DNA of 64,000 nt from Photobacterium aquimaris (GTDB taxonomy: Bacteria; Pseudomonadota; Gammaproteobacteria; Enterobacterales; Vibrionaceae): contig NZ_MSCC01000002.1 of the NCBI RefSeq assembly GCF_002954455.1, positions 499,558-563,557 on the forward strand, read 5' to 3'. The translations under genes were made by a program, and so were the position numbers. Positions within the stretch are counted from its first letter, which is position 1, and every line of letters begins with the position of its first letter. Under the pieces are notes generated by a model. It was given only the letters and a program-made list of their open reading frames with translations. It did no database searches and was not told where the DNA came from. Shown in pieces: positions 14,998 to 25,560 of this stretch.

Positions 14998-17900
14998 ATG
15001 AAGACGCATTTAAAGCCTATTAGTATGTGGGTTGCGGCGGGACTCATAACGGTAGGTGCAGGTTCAATATCTAGCCAAGCCCTTGCAGCTACTGCCGCCG
15101 GAACTGATATAAAAAACTTAGCAACAGTAACCTATGAAGATACTTCAGGGAACAGTTATATTGCAACATCAAATGAAGCCATAGTTACCGTTAAACAAAT
15201 ATACAGTGCAACAATTGAAAAGGACCTCGATGTACCTGGTGCGCCAGGTCAAACTGTTTATCTTCCTCACGTATTAACCAATACAGGTAATGGTATCGAT
15301 ACTTATACCTTAACCTTTGGTCAAAATTTACCAACAGGTGATACTCGAGGACCAGATACACAAGATGCTACATCGGTTAAATTATATTACGATACTATTG
15401 GTGATGGTGAGCCTGATCCTGGCAAGCCTCCGATTGCTCTTGGCGATACGATCACCCTTAATGGTGGTGAGTCTATGCAGCTCATTGTAGCAGCGAGTAT
15501 TGCTCCAACAACAGCGATTGGTGAAACAATTGGTGTTCAGATAGAGGCTGAAGCTCATGAAGGCACTGGCGGTGCAGTTGATGGTTCAGTATCGGATCCT
15601 GTTGGTAATAACGATGGTACTAATGATACCAATGGTGACTTAATTACAGTGACGAATGATGCTGTGCTTAATATGACCAAATCAGCTGATCATCTTGAAA
15701 ATCTTGGAACAGAGCAGTCTCTTGGTGTTGATGTCGATGGTGACACTAGCAATGACTTACCCGTCAGCTTAATTCGTTATACAGTAACGGTTAAAAACAA
15801 CGGTAATACAGCAGCTAAAGATGTTGTGATATTTGATGGTATTCCAGAGGGAACCACTTTAGTTACAGCAAGTTCGGGTGCGCTATATGATCCAACCAGC
15901 ACCTTACAAACATCAAGTAATGATACCTTAATTACTAGTGTTGCTAACTTAGTTAATGAAGGTAGTCATGGTGTTGATTTAGACCAAGATGGCGCAACCG
16001 ACTCTAATGAGGCTGATATTGGTCCAGGTCTTGACCTAAATAGTAATGGCAACACATCTGATTCAACTGTAGCTGGTGTCTATGCGATTGATAAGTTTAT
16101 GGATGTTGGTAACAACATGACGATGACCTTTTATGTAGCATATTCTCCAGATGTTATTTCAGGTGATACTAATATTGGTAACATTGCTTATAGCTGTGCT
16201 GATTTAAATGGTGACGGTGATTTCACAGATGATGGAGAGTGTGGAAACCCTGATCCTACGAAAGCGGGTCCAGATACAACTAACCCAACAACGACGCCGA
16301 CCACTTCAACTACAGGTGTAGCTATCACTGATACAGGTCCTGAAACTGGTACATCTGGTGGTGGTGATACTGATGGTTCAGGCAACGGTATTCAAACTGT
16401 GGGCGGTGCATCGTCTGGTAGTGATGTATTCTTCTATAACAAAGTTATCAACAACGGTAATATAGTTGATAGTTTTGATTTAGCAACAGTAAATACAAGT
16501 TTCCCACCATTAACAGGTTTCCAATACTGGAATGCTGATGGTACAGGTCAACTTTTAGATACTAATGGTCATAATGGTGCTGATACAGGTCCAGTTCAAC
16601 CCGCAACGTGTGACAATTCTACGCCAGCAACGGTAGATGGTATTACTGTGAATTGTAACGAAGTATTGATTCGCGTAGTTGCTAAATTACCAGCAGATGC
16701 TGCTGATTATACCGCTCCATTTGATGCGACAACTACAGCAACATCATTTAATGATAAGTCTAAGTCAGGTAGCAAAATTGAGCGTTTAGCAACGATCACA
16801 GGGCCTACTGTTGATATTGCTAACAGTCCAATTACAGACGTAACACCAGGTAATAACCTTGATGCGTTTGATGTTAATGATGGATTTACAAGTGCTGATG
16901 TTGCAACAACCTTTAATGAACCTTTAGGCACAACTGTAATGGTTCCATTATATATTGCAAATGAAGGTGGTAGTTCAGATTCATTTATACTACGTGCTGA
17001 AGGTAGTTATGATGGTGCAGGTTGGTTACCGACACTACCGCAAGGTTGGACTGTAGTATTTAAGAATAACGGTATTGATACTGACCACAGTGGAGCTGTA
17101 GATATTCCAGCAACTGGTGCAGTTATTACCGCAACACCATTAATTCCTGGTGGTGGTGTATTATGGGTGACTGCTGAAATTACTATTCCATTAGATCCTA
17201 CATTAGCGTTGGCTGATAGCCAACAGCCTAGTGTGATTGATGCTAATGGCGATAGTGATTTAGATTACATTATTTCGATGGTTGTAGAGTCGGCAAGTTC
17301 AGGTGCAACTGACCGTAAGGTTGAAGCATTTGATATTGATAGCGCTGCAAGTATTGATATTTCACCTGCATCTTTAAGTGAGCAAGTTGAGCCTGGCGGT
17401 AGCGTCGGTTATGAGCACACTTTAAGTAATAATGGTAATACCACGGAAACGGTTGATCTTTCTTCAAGCAATAATAGTGCTGGCTTTAACAACACTGTTA
17501 TGATTGATACTACTGGTAATGGTCGGCCTGATACAGAGATAGGTAATCTTTGTGATGATCCAGTTACATCGCCTATTACTGTGCTGCAGGCTAGTACTGG
17601 CTTAACAACTGAGATTGAAGTGACATGTGACGCAACAGATGGTAGTGATACTGTTCCTAGCTTAACAATTGAACCAGGTGAAACTGTTGAGCTATTTATA
17701 ACTGTATTTGCTCCAGGTACTGCAACTTCTGGTACAACAAATATCACGACTATTAATGCCGTATCAACAACAGATTCATCAGTGAATGCGACTGGCTTAG
17801 ATAATTCTGAAGTCGTTCAAGGTCAAGTACGTCTGTACAAGTTTACTGATATAGATGTTGGTTGTGATGATAGTGGTCAGTCTGATATACCGAAGAACTT

Positions 17901-18267
17901 CCAGAAACAACATACAACTCGCGTAGCTCCAGGAGATTGTGTGGTGTGGAAACTCGTTGCAATTAACGAAGGTAGTTCAACAGCACTAAACACTGTTATT
18001 ACAGATAAGCGTACTGAATATACGCAATTCTCAAATGGTGGTGAGTTAGTTCAATGTCGTAATTCAGTAGATACTGGCGTTGTGAAATTTGCGACAGATG
18101 CTGACTATGCGTTGAAGACTGATGATCTTGGTCCACTTTGTAATCCAGACAGTACTACAGGTGCTGATGTTGCCTCTAATCTTTCTGGTGACACAGTAAC
18201 TTTCACTATTAATGATTTAGAACCTGGTGACCGTGTTGTTGGCCACTTTGTTGTAGAAGTAGATTAA
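14998..18267 (+). CDS. Large exported DUF11-repeat surface protein
   Basis: 1089 aa. ATG 14998 lies 10 nt after AAAAGG; the upstream in-frame start lacks a signal peptide. Signal peptide MKTHLKPISMWVAAGLITVG...SSQALA, then the module AAGTDIKNLATVTYEDTSG, which recurs in the barrel protein and the 922-aa protein. The rest is a series of Ig-like/DUF11 domains with Asp/Asn loops (DVDGDTSNDLP, DLNGDGDFTDDGEC) and paired cysteines, ending in a DUF11 strand FVVEVD. It is highly acidic and has no membrane anchor. A hairpin separates it from the barrel gene. A secreted structural subunit or passenger is inferred from the gene order; no function is known. Confidence 0.82.
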   Translation: MKTHLKPISMWVAAGLITVGAGSISSQALAATAAGTDIKNLATVTYEDTSGNSYIATSNEAIVTVKQIYSATIEKDLDVPGAPGQTVYLPHVLTNTGNGIDTYTLTFGQNLPTGDTRGPDTQDATSVKLYYDTIGDGEPDPGKPPIALGDTITLNGGESMQLIVAASIAPTTAIGETIGVQIEAEAHEGTGGAVDGSVSDPVGNNDGTNDTNGDLITVTNDAVLNMTKSADHLENLGTEQSLGVDVDGDTSNDLPVSLIRYTVTVKNNGNTAAKDVVIFDGIPEGTTLVTASSGALYDPTSTLQTSSNDTLITSVANLVNEGSHGVDLDQDGATDSNEADIGPGLDLNSNGNTSDSTVAGVYAIDKFMDVGNNMTMTFYVAYSPDVISGDTNIGNIAYSCADLNGDGDFTDDGECGNPDPTKAGPDTTNPTTTPTTSTTGVAITDTGPETGTSGGGDTDGSGNGIQTVGGASSGSDVFFYNKVINNGNIVDSFDLATVNTSFPPLTGFQYWNADGTGQLLDTNGHNGADTGPVQPATCDNSTPATVDGITVNCNEVLIRVVAKLPADAADYTAPFDATTTATSFNDKSKSGSKIERLATITGPTVDIANSPITDVTPGNNLDAFDVNDGFTSADVATTFNEPLGTTVMVPLYIANEGGSSDSFILRAEGSYDGAGWLPTLPQGWTVVFKNNGIDTDHSGAVDIPATGAVITATPLIPGGGVLWVTAEITIPLDPTLALADSQQPSVIDANGDSDLDYIISMVVESASSGATDRKVEAFDIDSAASIDISPASLSEQVEPGGSVGYEHTLSNNGNTTETVDLSSSNNSAGFNNTVMIDTTGNGRPDTEIGNLCDDPVTSPITVLQASTGLTTEIEVTCDATDGSDTVPSLTIEPGETVELFITVFAPGTATSGTTNITTINAVSTTDSSVNATGLDNSEVVQGQVRLYKFTDIDVGCDDSGQSDIPKNFQKQHTTRVAPGDCVVWKLVAINEGSSTALNTVITDKRTEYTQFSNGGELVQCRNSVDTGVVKFATDADYALKTDDLGPLCNPDSTTGADVASNLSGDTVTFTINDLEPGDRVVGHFVVEVD

Positions 18268-18281
18268 TAGCTCCTAATCAT

Positions 18282-18338
18282 GCCTCCCTATTAATTTAGG
18301 GAGGCTTATTGAGCTTATTTAATAAATGATCTCAATAA
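18282..18338 (+). terminator. Two successive hairpins between the 1089-aa gene and the barrel gene
   Basis: GCCTCCCTA/TAGGGAGGC (18282-18290 and 18297-18305, 6-nt loop) is followed by TTATTGAG/CTCAATAA (18306-18313 and 18331-18338). There is no long T-run, so a partial terminator or an mRNA-processing/stability element is more likely than a full stop. It could make the upstream structural gene more abundant than the barrel gene. Confidence 0.5.
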
Positions 18339-18385
18339 GCCTTTATATCCATTTCTTTGAATTTTCTAGCCTGTGGAGAGCGCTT

Positions 18386-21300
18386 ATGGCCCTCTTAAAT
18401 TACATAAATAAAATGAAGTATTTGGTCGTTTTCATTTTAATTAGTTTAAGTTCAGCGACATTAGCAATAACTGATGCTGGCACCAAAATAATGAATCAAG
18501 CCATTATGACCTACTTTGATTCTGAAAGCGGTGAGACCATAAAAATACTCTCTAATATTTCATATATCAGAGTGGAAAATGTTCATGATTTTGAACTCAC
18601 GCCAGATACAAGCGGTGGTAAAGTTGAAAAATATACTGCTGCCGGTGCTGTAGTCAATGTGTCTAATATAATTACTAATACAGGTAATACTACTGATTCG
18701 TATATTATTAATGTTAATAACTTAACTGGCGATAATGGTGATGTTACTTCACCAAATTCAGATGATATTAATGTATATATTGATACTAATGGAAATGGTA
18801 TTTATGATGCAGGTGAAATTGAATTACAAAAAGATAATAACGGTAACTATATAACACCTAAATTAAATCAGGGTGAAAAGATTAATCTTGTTTACGTCGT
18901 TTCTATTCCATCTAATGATCTTAATAATACAATTTATGATATTGAAACGGTTGTCACATCTGTTACTGATCCTGATGTTGTTAAAACAAGTGAAATGAGT
19001 ATTATTGTTACAACAGGCCCTGTGGTTAATTTAACGGCGAGTTCTTCTGCTATTTGTGAACAAAAATTAGAGTCATTTGATAATGTTGAATATCGTATTG
19101 ATTATACCAGTATTGGTTTAGTCCAACCTCAAGCAGCTGAGCAACCTTATAGTTTTACAATTAATACAGGCTCAATGACATCACCTGATTATAAAAAAGT
19201 AAGTTATACTGGTGTATTAATTACATCAGAGTTACCAGGAAATATTACACTACAACAAGATAAAATTATTAATGGTGAACCTGCTCGAGATTATGCGCCA
19301 ATCACTATTTCCTCTCCTGAAACAAAGTTTGATGGTGGTATTGTATTAGTTGGTATTAATAATAGCTTTAAGAGTAATGCGACAAATCATGATATTGATT
19401 GGTTTGATTATGCAACTTGGGATGGTTCTGGAAATGTAGCGAAAATAGGCTTTCTAGTAAAGCCAACTTATTTACGCCCAAATACATCTGGCTATTTTAG
19501 ATATTATGCTGAAGTGAATGATATCGCGGGTGCTCCAGCATTTGAAATATATTCTCAAGCCCAAGTTAATTTATCAGCCACAGACATTAATATTTCTTAC
19601 AGTGATGAAATTTGTAATACGCTATCTGGTATTAATGATAAGACTAAAACGGATTCAAATGACTTACTGAATTTCCAAGAATTACAAGTAGATGTGGTAA
19701 ATAATGATATAGATATAATACATCATGAGACATCACATTTTGTTAATACTGATTTTTACTACCATACCGAAACTGATAACTTTAGCTCTAAAAGTGACAG
19801 TATATATATTGATGTTTTTCTGCCTCAAGCTAATCAATATCCTGGTGCGATTGATATTATCGGACCAAGTTCCTCTGACTATCCTGTTTTATTAAGTTCA
19901 AATGCTCAAGATAAATTTCATTTGGTTTTTGCTGAAACAGGAACGAATACCGGTCACTTCAGAAGTATTATACCTGTGCATCCTATTTCACCAGAAGAGG
20001 CTTCATCAAGTAATAATTTAGAACACTGTTTAGAAGGCCTTGTAACAACATGGGAAACAAATCATGTCGATAATACCTCGCTATTATCTTTAATTGATGG
20101 CGTTATTAATTTAAGTGCACATGGACTTAATGGTGAAGATACTTATCCTGAGTGTGAACTTGAAGTTATGTCCGGCGGTGAAATATATGCCGATGTTTAT
20201 GACAGTGTAAATGGTCGTTTATTACTAAGTGATATTGCTTATATTAGCCCTCAATTTACCGTATTTGATGCGACCAATTTTAAAGGCGTCGCTGACGCAA
20301 CCGTTACCTTTTATAAAACAGTAGAAGGTGTTGCACCAGACGCTAAAACGCGACTACCTAATACCGATGGTTTAACACCAGAAGCTCAAGTGATCTCTGA
20401 TGCTGACGGACGTGTTTTCTATCCTAAATTAGAGATCAATGATCTTGATAAATATTATATTACGGTGACGCCGCCAACAACACACCAATGGCCGTCGGAA
20501 TATACTGATTTAGATGCATTTAATTTGTTTAAGGTATCTCCTGAGTCTTATGGTCCATTTGGTAATAAAGATGTTGTCGACTCAGGTACATTTGAACTAA
20601 CACCACAAAAAACAATTAATCTATTTGATATACCTATTGATCCTAATAATTTAGATCGCCGCTTATCAGTACAAAAAACAGCAGATAAAGAAACAGCAGA
20701 GATCGGTAGTTATATTAAATACACCGTTATAGTTAAAAATAATTTGCCGGATTCAGAAATCTTTAATGCGCAGGTGTTTGATAGCATGCCTTATGGATTT
20801 AAATATATGCCAGGAAGCACACGTCTTAATGATCAACCTTTTGCAGATCCAATGCGGATCGACAAATATACCTACCGCTTTGATATAGGTACGTTATCTG
20901 GTTCAACGCAAGCACCGCAAAATGGTACTTACACACTGACTTATGTCTTACAGTTAACGGCTGGTGCACTGGATTCTGACGGTATTAACTCTGTTTATGC
21001 TCAAGCTCGTACATTTGGCGGTAGCAGTGCTAATCAACTAGTGTCTAATACCGATAAATATCAGGTGCGGATAACACAAACTGGTGTGATGTCTGAGCGT
21101 GGTATTTTATTTGGTAAAGTTTATGTGGACGCGCAATGCAATCAATTACGTAAAAATCAACATTGGCCTATCGGTGGCGTAAAAATTTACCTTGAAACAG
21201 GTGATTACGTTATTACTGATGAAAATGGTCAATATTCAATGTTTGGTGTAAAACCCGGTAATCATGTGTTGCGGGTTGATAAGCAAACATTACCTGTGGG

Positions 21301-24300
21301 GATTGAATTACAACCAATAGATACGCGTAATGCTGGTGATGGTTACTCCCGTTTTGTTGATATGTTGCGCGGCGAAATGCATCGAGCAGACTTTAGTGCT
21401 CCATGCCCAACGCAAAATCAAACGGAAGTATATCAAGAGCTTCAAGATCGTAATAATAATGTCAATGGTGAATGGTTACTTGAAACTGCGGATAACTTTA
21501 AAGGCTTACAATATGATACTCAGCCAAAAGTTATGAAGCAGAGTGAACTAGAGTCAGGTATTGTTAGTGGTCCATCTATTAATGGCAATATGGGTAACGA
21601 TGTAACTGATAGTAATTCGGTCTTAACTGTCTTTAAAGGTTATGCATTAGAGTCACGCCAAGGTAGAAAGCAAGATCTAGAATCTGTTATTAATATTTTC
21701 CCTGAAAATATTAAGACCGAAGCTTATTTATATCCGCTTATTAATGATACTTATTCAATTAGATTTGGTTTTAGTGATCAGCAATCTAAATTAAATAGCT
21801 TAAAACAAGCTTTAGCTAGCAGTAATATAGATACAACTATTGTTGAAACGTCTTATAACAATATTCCACACCAGGCTAAATTTAATATCGATAATAATAT
21901 TGGTGATGATATACCGTTACCAGAAAAAGAAGCTAAAAATATCACTCGAGCAGAAGCTGAAAAAGGTACATGGTATTGGCCAAAGAATGATTATAGTTAT
22001 GATGGCCGTTTCATTGTTGTTGTTCGCGGTGATGTAGAGCCTGCATTATATGTAAATGGCGATAAAGTGAGTAATACACAACTTGGTGAGCGGATTGTAA
22101 ATAAGAGAGAGAACGCACAAATAATGGGTTGGTATGGTGTTGGTTTACCTCTTGCCGAGAATCTCATTGAAGTGAAAGCGGCAGACCCATTTGGGAATGA
22201 ACGTGTAATATTAAGTAAAAACTTCTCACAGCCACAATCAGCTAAGCATATAAATCTAATGGCTGATGGTGATGTATTACGCGCTGATGGTGGCCGTTCT
22301 GTGATGCCAATTATAATTCGTCTTTATGATGAAAATGACAAGCTTTCACGTGGTACTTACTTTGTTACTTTAGATACAAATAAGGGTGATATTTGGTTAG
22401 ACCCTGATATTCAAGAGCAAGAGTCAGGCCATCAGGTTCGTGTTATTAATGGTGAAAAGACGGTCTATTTACGTAGTACAGAAACAACGGGAGAAATTAC
22501 TGTTAGAGCCAGTGTTGAAGATTTCTCTGATGAAATGAAGCTGTATCAAGTAGCCGCTGATCGTCCATTATTTGTAACTGGTATCTTAAATTATACTGGC
22601 CGTTATGGTTCAGTAAGTGGAGAAGAGCCTTCGCAGCAAGCGGATAATTACAGAGATGGTCATTACACTGATGATGAGCGGGCGGCTATATTCATTAAAG
22701 GTAATATCAAAGGTGGAATGCACCTTACTTTAAGCTATGACAGTGATAAGTCTGACGAAGAGTTCTTACGTGAAATCTCGCCTGATAGCTATTATCCATT
22801 ACCTGGTGATGCAAGTATTAAAGGTTATGATGCAAGAAGTACCAGTAAGATTTATGCCAAATTAGAAAAAGACCGTCATTATATTATGTGGGGTGATTAC
22901 AGCACTGCAGATGGCTCTGATAATGCTGATATTGGTCGTACTAGCCAGATACTTAATGGCGTAAGTGGTATGTATAACGATGGTAGATTAACGGCGCAAT
23001 TATACGGTGCTCGTCCTGAAGATTTGCATAAAGTCACAGAGTTTGACGGCAATGGTACCGCGATGTTTTATAATATTGGTGATGACCGTATTGTTCGACA
23101 CACTGATATTGTAACGTTATTAACTTATGATCGTAATAGCCCTGGCTTAATCATTAATCAACAACCATTGATCCGTTATGTTGATTATACGATTGATTAT
23201 TTTACTGGTGATATGCGTTTTAACCGTGTTATTCCATCTTATGATCCTGAGTTGAATCCAATTAAAGTGCGTGTTGCTTATGATGTCGATGGTAATGGTG
23301 ATAAATATACGATAGCGGGTACACGACTATCATATTTGTTTACACCTTATTTAGCCGCTGGCGCAAGCTATGAACATAACAGCCACGATGTTGAGGGCTA
23401 CAACATTGGTAGTTTATGGGTTAATTATGATTTTGATAGCAAAACGAAGTTAGTGGCTTCAGTTGCGACAATGAATCATGAAGGTAATGCTAGTGCAACA
23501 ACAGTGACTGACACCACCAATAATACAGGTAAGAAAATTAAGAAAGGCTCTGCTGTTAAGTTTTTACTCAAACGAGATTGGACTGCGCGTGCTGCAACTG
23601 AACTTGAATATGTCTATGCGCAAGAAGGCTTTACTAATACTACTGGCGGTGTAACACCTGCCCGTCAAGAGGTACGTCTACGCCATCGCCATAAACTTAC
23701 TGGTATTGCTAATTTAAATATTGAAGCTAATCACTCTGAATCTTTAGTTTATGATGAAATGCAGCAATCAATAAGCGCCACAATAGATACTAAAATCTTA
23801 GGTAGCCAGTGGATGACACGTATTGGTTCTCGTTATATCCATAATAAAGTTGATAATAATTCAGAAGAGTACACAACCGCAATTATCGGCCTTGGTCGTA
23901 GCTTCAGCTTATTTAGCCGCCCAGCACGTTTTGATACTGAATATGAACAAAGTTTTGGTCATAACAGTAAGCGTCGTTTCAATATTAAAGCTGATTGGAA
24001 TATTCATAAGCAAGCCAGTATTTACACTCAATATGAATATATTGATTCACTTTCTGGAATCAGTAATTTAGGTAGCGGCTCGACGAATATGTTTACCGCA
24101 GGTATTGATGTTGATTGGCTAAATGGTGGTAGTACTTATAGTGAGTTCCGCCAACGGGGAGCTTCTGATGGTAGAAGTCTTGAGCTAGCAAATGGTTATC
24201 GCGGTCGTTTTGAAGTGGTACCTGGCATTAGTATTGACCCTTCAGTTGAATATGTAGAAGTTCTAAAAGGGGACTCCGCCTCAGGTGTAGCAGTCTCTCT

Positions 24301-24991
24301 TGGATTAGCTGATATTCGTAATCCTAACTATAAAACCACTGGTCGAGTTGAATACCGTCATGGTGATAACGAAGACTACTACGGTTTATTAGGGGCATGG
24401 GTAACGCGTTTAAGCCAAGATTGGAGTGGTTTAGTCCGTGATGAATATCGTTATATGGATAAAGATCAAGGCGCAAACACATGGAGCAATCATATGAGTT
24501 TAGGTGTTGCTTATCGCCCTCGTTTAAATAACCGCTACCACATGTTAGCAGCATATGAGTGGAAAACTGAGCATAGTGAAATCTCTCGAGATGCACATAT
24601 TTTGTCGACACATCAAAACTATCAACTTTCACCAAAGTGGACAGTATCAGGACGTGTAGGAATGAAGTGGGAAGACTTCACTGAATACCAACAAGACTAT
24701 GACACTGTTTCAACGATTATCGATGGCCGCGTGATTTATTACATTAATCGTCGCTGGGATGTTGATTTACATGCTGGAATCTTAGGCACTGATTGGTTTA
24801 ACAGCCGTCGTTACTCTGCAGGTGCCGGTGTTAATTATCTAATAATGAAAAATTTACGTGCAGGTATTGGCTATAACGTTATTGGATTCGATGATGATGA
24901 TTTAGATCCTCAAGGTTATAACTTACAAGGTTTTTACTTCGACCTAATGTTCAAACTTGATGAAGACATGTTTGATTGGTTGAGCGATTAG
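18386..24991 (+). CDS. DUF11/SdrD-B protein with large C-terminal outer-membrane beta-barrel
   Basis: 2201 aa. ATG 18386 follows GGAGAG; later in-frame ATG 18413 has no site. Signal peptide ends ...ISLSSATLA (residue 27), then the shared module DAGTKIMNQAIMTYFD. Ig/DUF11-type domains follow; a clear DUF11 (LSVQKTADKETAEIGSYIKY) sits near 755-900, an SdrD-B/carboxypeptidase-regulatory-like domain (GKVYVDAQCN...DENGQYSMFGVKPG) near 903-975, and an invasin-like Ig domain near 1288-1390. From about 1430 to the end there are alternating amphipathic strands (YIMWGDYSTADG, YDVDGNGDKYTIAGTRLSYLF, GYRGRFEVVPG) closing with FYFDLMFKLD, typical of an outer-membrane barrel. It is followed 13 nt later by the OmpA-like lipoprotein gene. 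It is inferred to be the outer-membrane anchor, assembly platform or exporter for the adjacent DUF11 proteins. The barrel is predicted by eye only. Confidence 0.82.
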   Translation: MALLNYINKMKYLVVFILISLSSATLAITDAGTKIMNQAIMTYFDSESGETIKILSNISYIRVENVHDFELTPDTSGGKVEKYTAAGAVVNVSNIITNTGNTTDSYIINVNNLTGDNGDVTSPNSDDINVYIDTNGNGIYDAGEIELQKDNNGNYITPKLNQGEKINLVYVVSIPSNDLNNTIYDIETVVTSVTDPDVVKTSEMSIIVTTGPVVNLTASSSAICEQKLESFDNVEYRIDYTSIGLVQPQAAEQPYSFTINTGSMTSPDYKKVSYTGVLITSELPGNITLQQDKIINGEPARDYAPITISSPETKFDGGIVLVGINNSFKSNATNHDIDWFDYATWDGSGNVAKIGFLVKPTYLRPNTSGYFRYYAEVNDIAGAPAFEIYSQAQVNLSATDINISYSDEICNTLSGINDKTKTDSNDLLNFQELQVDVVNNDIDIIHHETSHFVNTDFYYHTETDNFSSKSDSIYIDVFLPQANQYPGAIDIIGPSSSDYPVLLSSNAQDKFHLVFAETGTNTGHFRSIIPVHPISPEEASSSNNLEHCLEGLVTTWETNHVDNTSLLSLIDGVINLSAHGLNGEDTYPECELEVMSGGEIYADVYDSVNGRLLLSDIAYISPQFTVFDATNFKGVADATVTFYKTVEGVAPDAKTRLPNTDGLTPEAQVISDADGRVFYPKLEINDLDKYYITVTPPTTHQWPSEYTDLDAFNLFKVSPESYGPFGNKDVVDSGTFELTPQKTINLFDIPIDPNNLDRRLSVQKTADKETAEIGSYIKYTVIVKNNLPDSEIFNAQVFDSMPYGFKYMPGSTRLNDQPFADPMRIDKYTYRFDIGTLSGSTQAPQNGTYTLTYVLQLTAGALDSDGINSVYAQARTFGGSSANQLVSNTDKYQVRITQTGVMSERGILFGKVYVDAQCNQLRKNQHWPIGGVKIYLETGDYVITDENGQYSMFGVKPGNHVLRVDKQTLPVGIELQPIDTRNAGDGYSRFVDMLRGEMHRADFSAPCPTQNQTEVYQELQDRNNNVNGEWLLETADNFKGLQYDTQPKVMKQSELESGIVSGPSINGNMGNDVTDSNSVLTVFKGYALESRQGRKQDLESVINIFPENIKTEAYLYPLINDTYSIRFGFSDQQSKLNSLKQALASSNIDTTIVETSYNNIPHQAKFNIDNNIGDDIPLPEKEAKNITRAEAEKGTWYWPKNDYSYDGRFIVVVRGDVEPALYVNGDKVSNTQLGERIVNKRENAQIMGWYGVGLPLAENLIEVKAADPFGNERVILSKNFSQPQSAKHINLMADGDVLRADGGRSVMPIIIRLYDENDKLSRGTYFVTLDTNKGDIWLDPDIQEQESGHQVRVINGEKTVYLRSTETTGEITVRASVEDFSDEMKLYQVAADRPLFVTGILNYTGRYGSVSGEEPSQQADNYRDGHYTDDERAAIFIKGNIKGGMHLTLSYDSDKSDEEFLREISPDSYYPLPGDASIKGYDARSTSKIYAKLEKDRHYIMWGDYSTADGSDNADIGRTSQILNGVSGMYNDGRLTAQLYGARPEDLHKVTEFDGNGTAMFYNIGDDRIVRHTDIVTLLTYDRNSPGLIINQQPLIRYVDYTIDYFTGDMRFNRVIPSYDPELNPIKVRVAYDVDGNGDKYTIAGTRLSYLFTPYLAAGASYEHNSHDVEGYNIGSLWVNYDFDSKTKLVASVATMNHEGNASATTVTDTTNNTGKKIKKGSAVKFLLKRDWTARAATELEYVYAQEGFTNTTGGVTPARQEVRLRHRHKLTGIANLNIEANHSESLVYDEMQQSISATIDTKILGSQWMTRIGSRYIHNKVDNNSEEYTTAIIGLGRSFSLFSRPARFDTEYEQSFGHNSKRRFNIKADWNIHKQASIYTQYEYIDSLSGISNLGSGSTNMFTAGIDVDWLNGGSTYSEFRQRGASDGRSLELANGYRGRFEVVPGISIDPSVEYVEVLKGDSASGVAVSLGLADIRNPNYKTTGRVEYRHGDNEDYYGLLGAWVTRLSQDWSGLVRDEYRYMDKDQGANTWSNHMSLGVAYRPRLNNRYHMLAAYEWKTEHSEISRDAHILSTHQNYQLSPKWTVSGRVGMKWEDFTEYQQDYDTVSTIIDGRVIYYINRRWDVDLHAGILGTDWFNSRRYSAGAGVNYLIMKNLRAGIGYNVIGFDDDDLDPQGYNLQGFYFDLMFKLDEDMFDWLSD

Positions 24992-25004
24992 AGGCAGGAA
25001 ATAG

Positions 25005-25544
25005 ATGATGAAATGTGCAATGACACTCTTATTTCTTAATAGCTTATTGCTAAGTGGTTGCGTCAGTGATCGGGCTATTTATACAGAGTATGGAAAGCTA
25101 GATTGTGGCGCTGATACACCACCAATGGAAATATTGGTTGATGCGACAGAGCCTTGGCCAACGGTGATTAATTTTGAATTTGATAAATCACACGCAACGA
25201 GTGATCAGCAGCAAAAGTTAATGTCAGCAGTATCAATACTGCAAAACAATCCAAGTTTAAATCTCGCTGTTATTGGATCTGCTGATTCTGCTGGGCAAAA
25301 TGCTTACAACAATACGTTAGCCAGTAAACGAGCCACAAATGTTACTGATTATTTCAAGCAGCAGGGAATAGCGGCATCACGTATTGTGACATTAAGCAGT
25401 GGCGCGAGAGAGCAATTTGTTGTTAGTAATAATAAACAAAGAAATCTAGTTAATCGTCGAGTGCAACTTATTTTATTAGACTCAGATTTTAATCCTGTTG
25501 GTTTGCAGTATAAAGCTGCTATTGATCATTTAAGTGCGCAATAG
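25005..25544 (+). CDS. OmpA-like peptidoglycan-binding lipoprotein
   Basis: 179 aa. The N-terminus MMKCAMTLLFLNSLLLSGC has a lipobox LSGC, so Cys19 should be lipidated. Residues ~50-165 form an OmpA C-terminal domain: INFEFDKSHATSDQQ, AVIGSADSAGQNAYNNTLASKRA, YFKQQGIAASRI and NRRVQL, with the conserved Asp and Arg used to hold peptidoglycan. It starts 13 nt after the barrel gene and ends 16 nt before the next start, so the three are very likely co-transcribed. An OmpA-like lipoprotein paired with a barrel is expected to tether it to the cell wall; that role here is inferred. The Asp after ADS aligns with the diaminopimelate-binding region of the family. Confidence 0.85.
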   Translation: MMKCAMTLLFLNSLLLSGCVSDRAIYTEYGKLDCGADTPPMEILVDATEPWPTVINFEFDKSHATSDQQQKLMSAVSILQNNPSLNLAVIGSADSAGQNAYNNTLASKRATNVTDYFKQQGIAASRIVTLSSGAREQFVVSNNKQRNLVNRRVQLILLDSDFNPVGLQYKAAIDHLSAQ

Positions 25545-25560
25545 TGCAAGGGAGCTTCAT

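Noticed and set aside
17409..17747. Long antisense ORFs within the giant genes (also 16707-16931 and 5959-6216)
   Set aside because: They mirror the Asp/Asn/Thr-rich codons of the sense protein, lack ribosome sites and show no domain.
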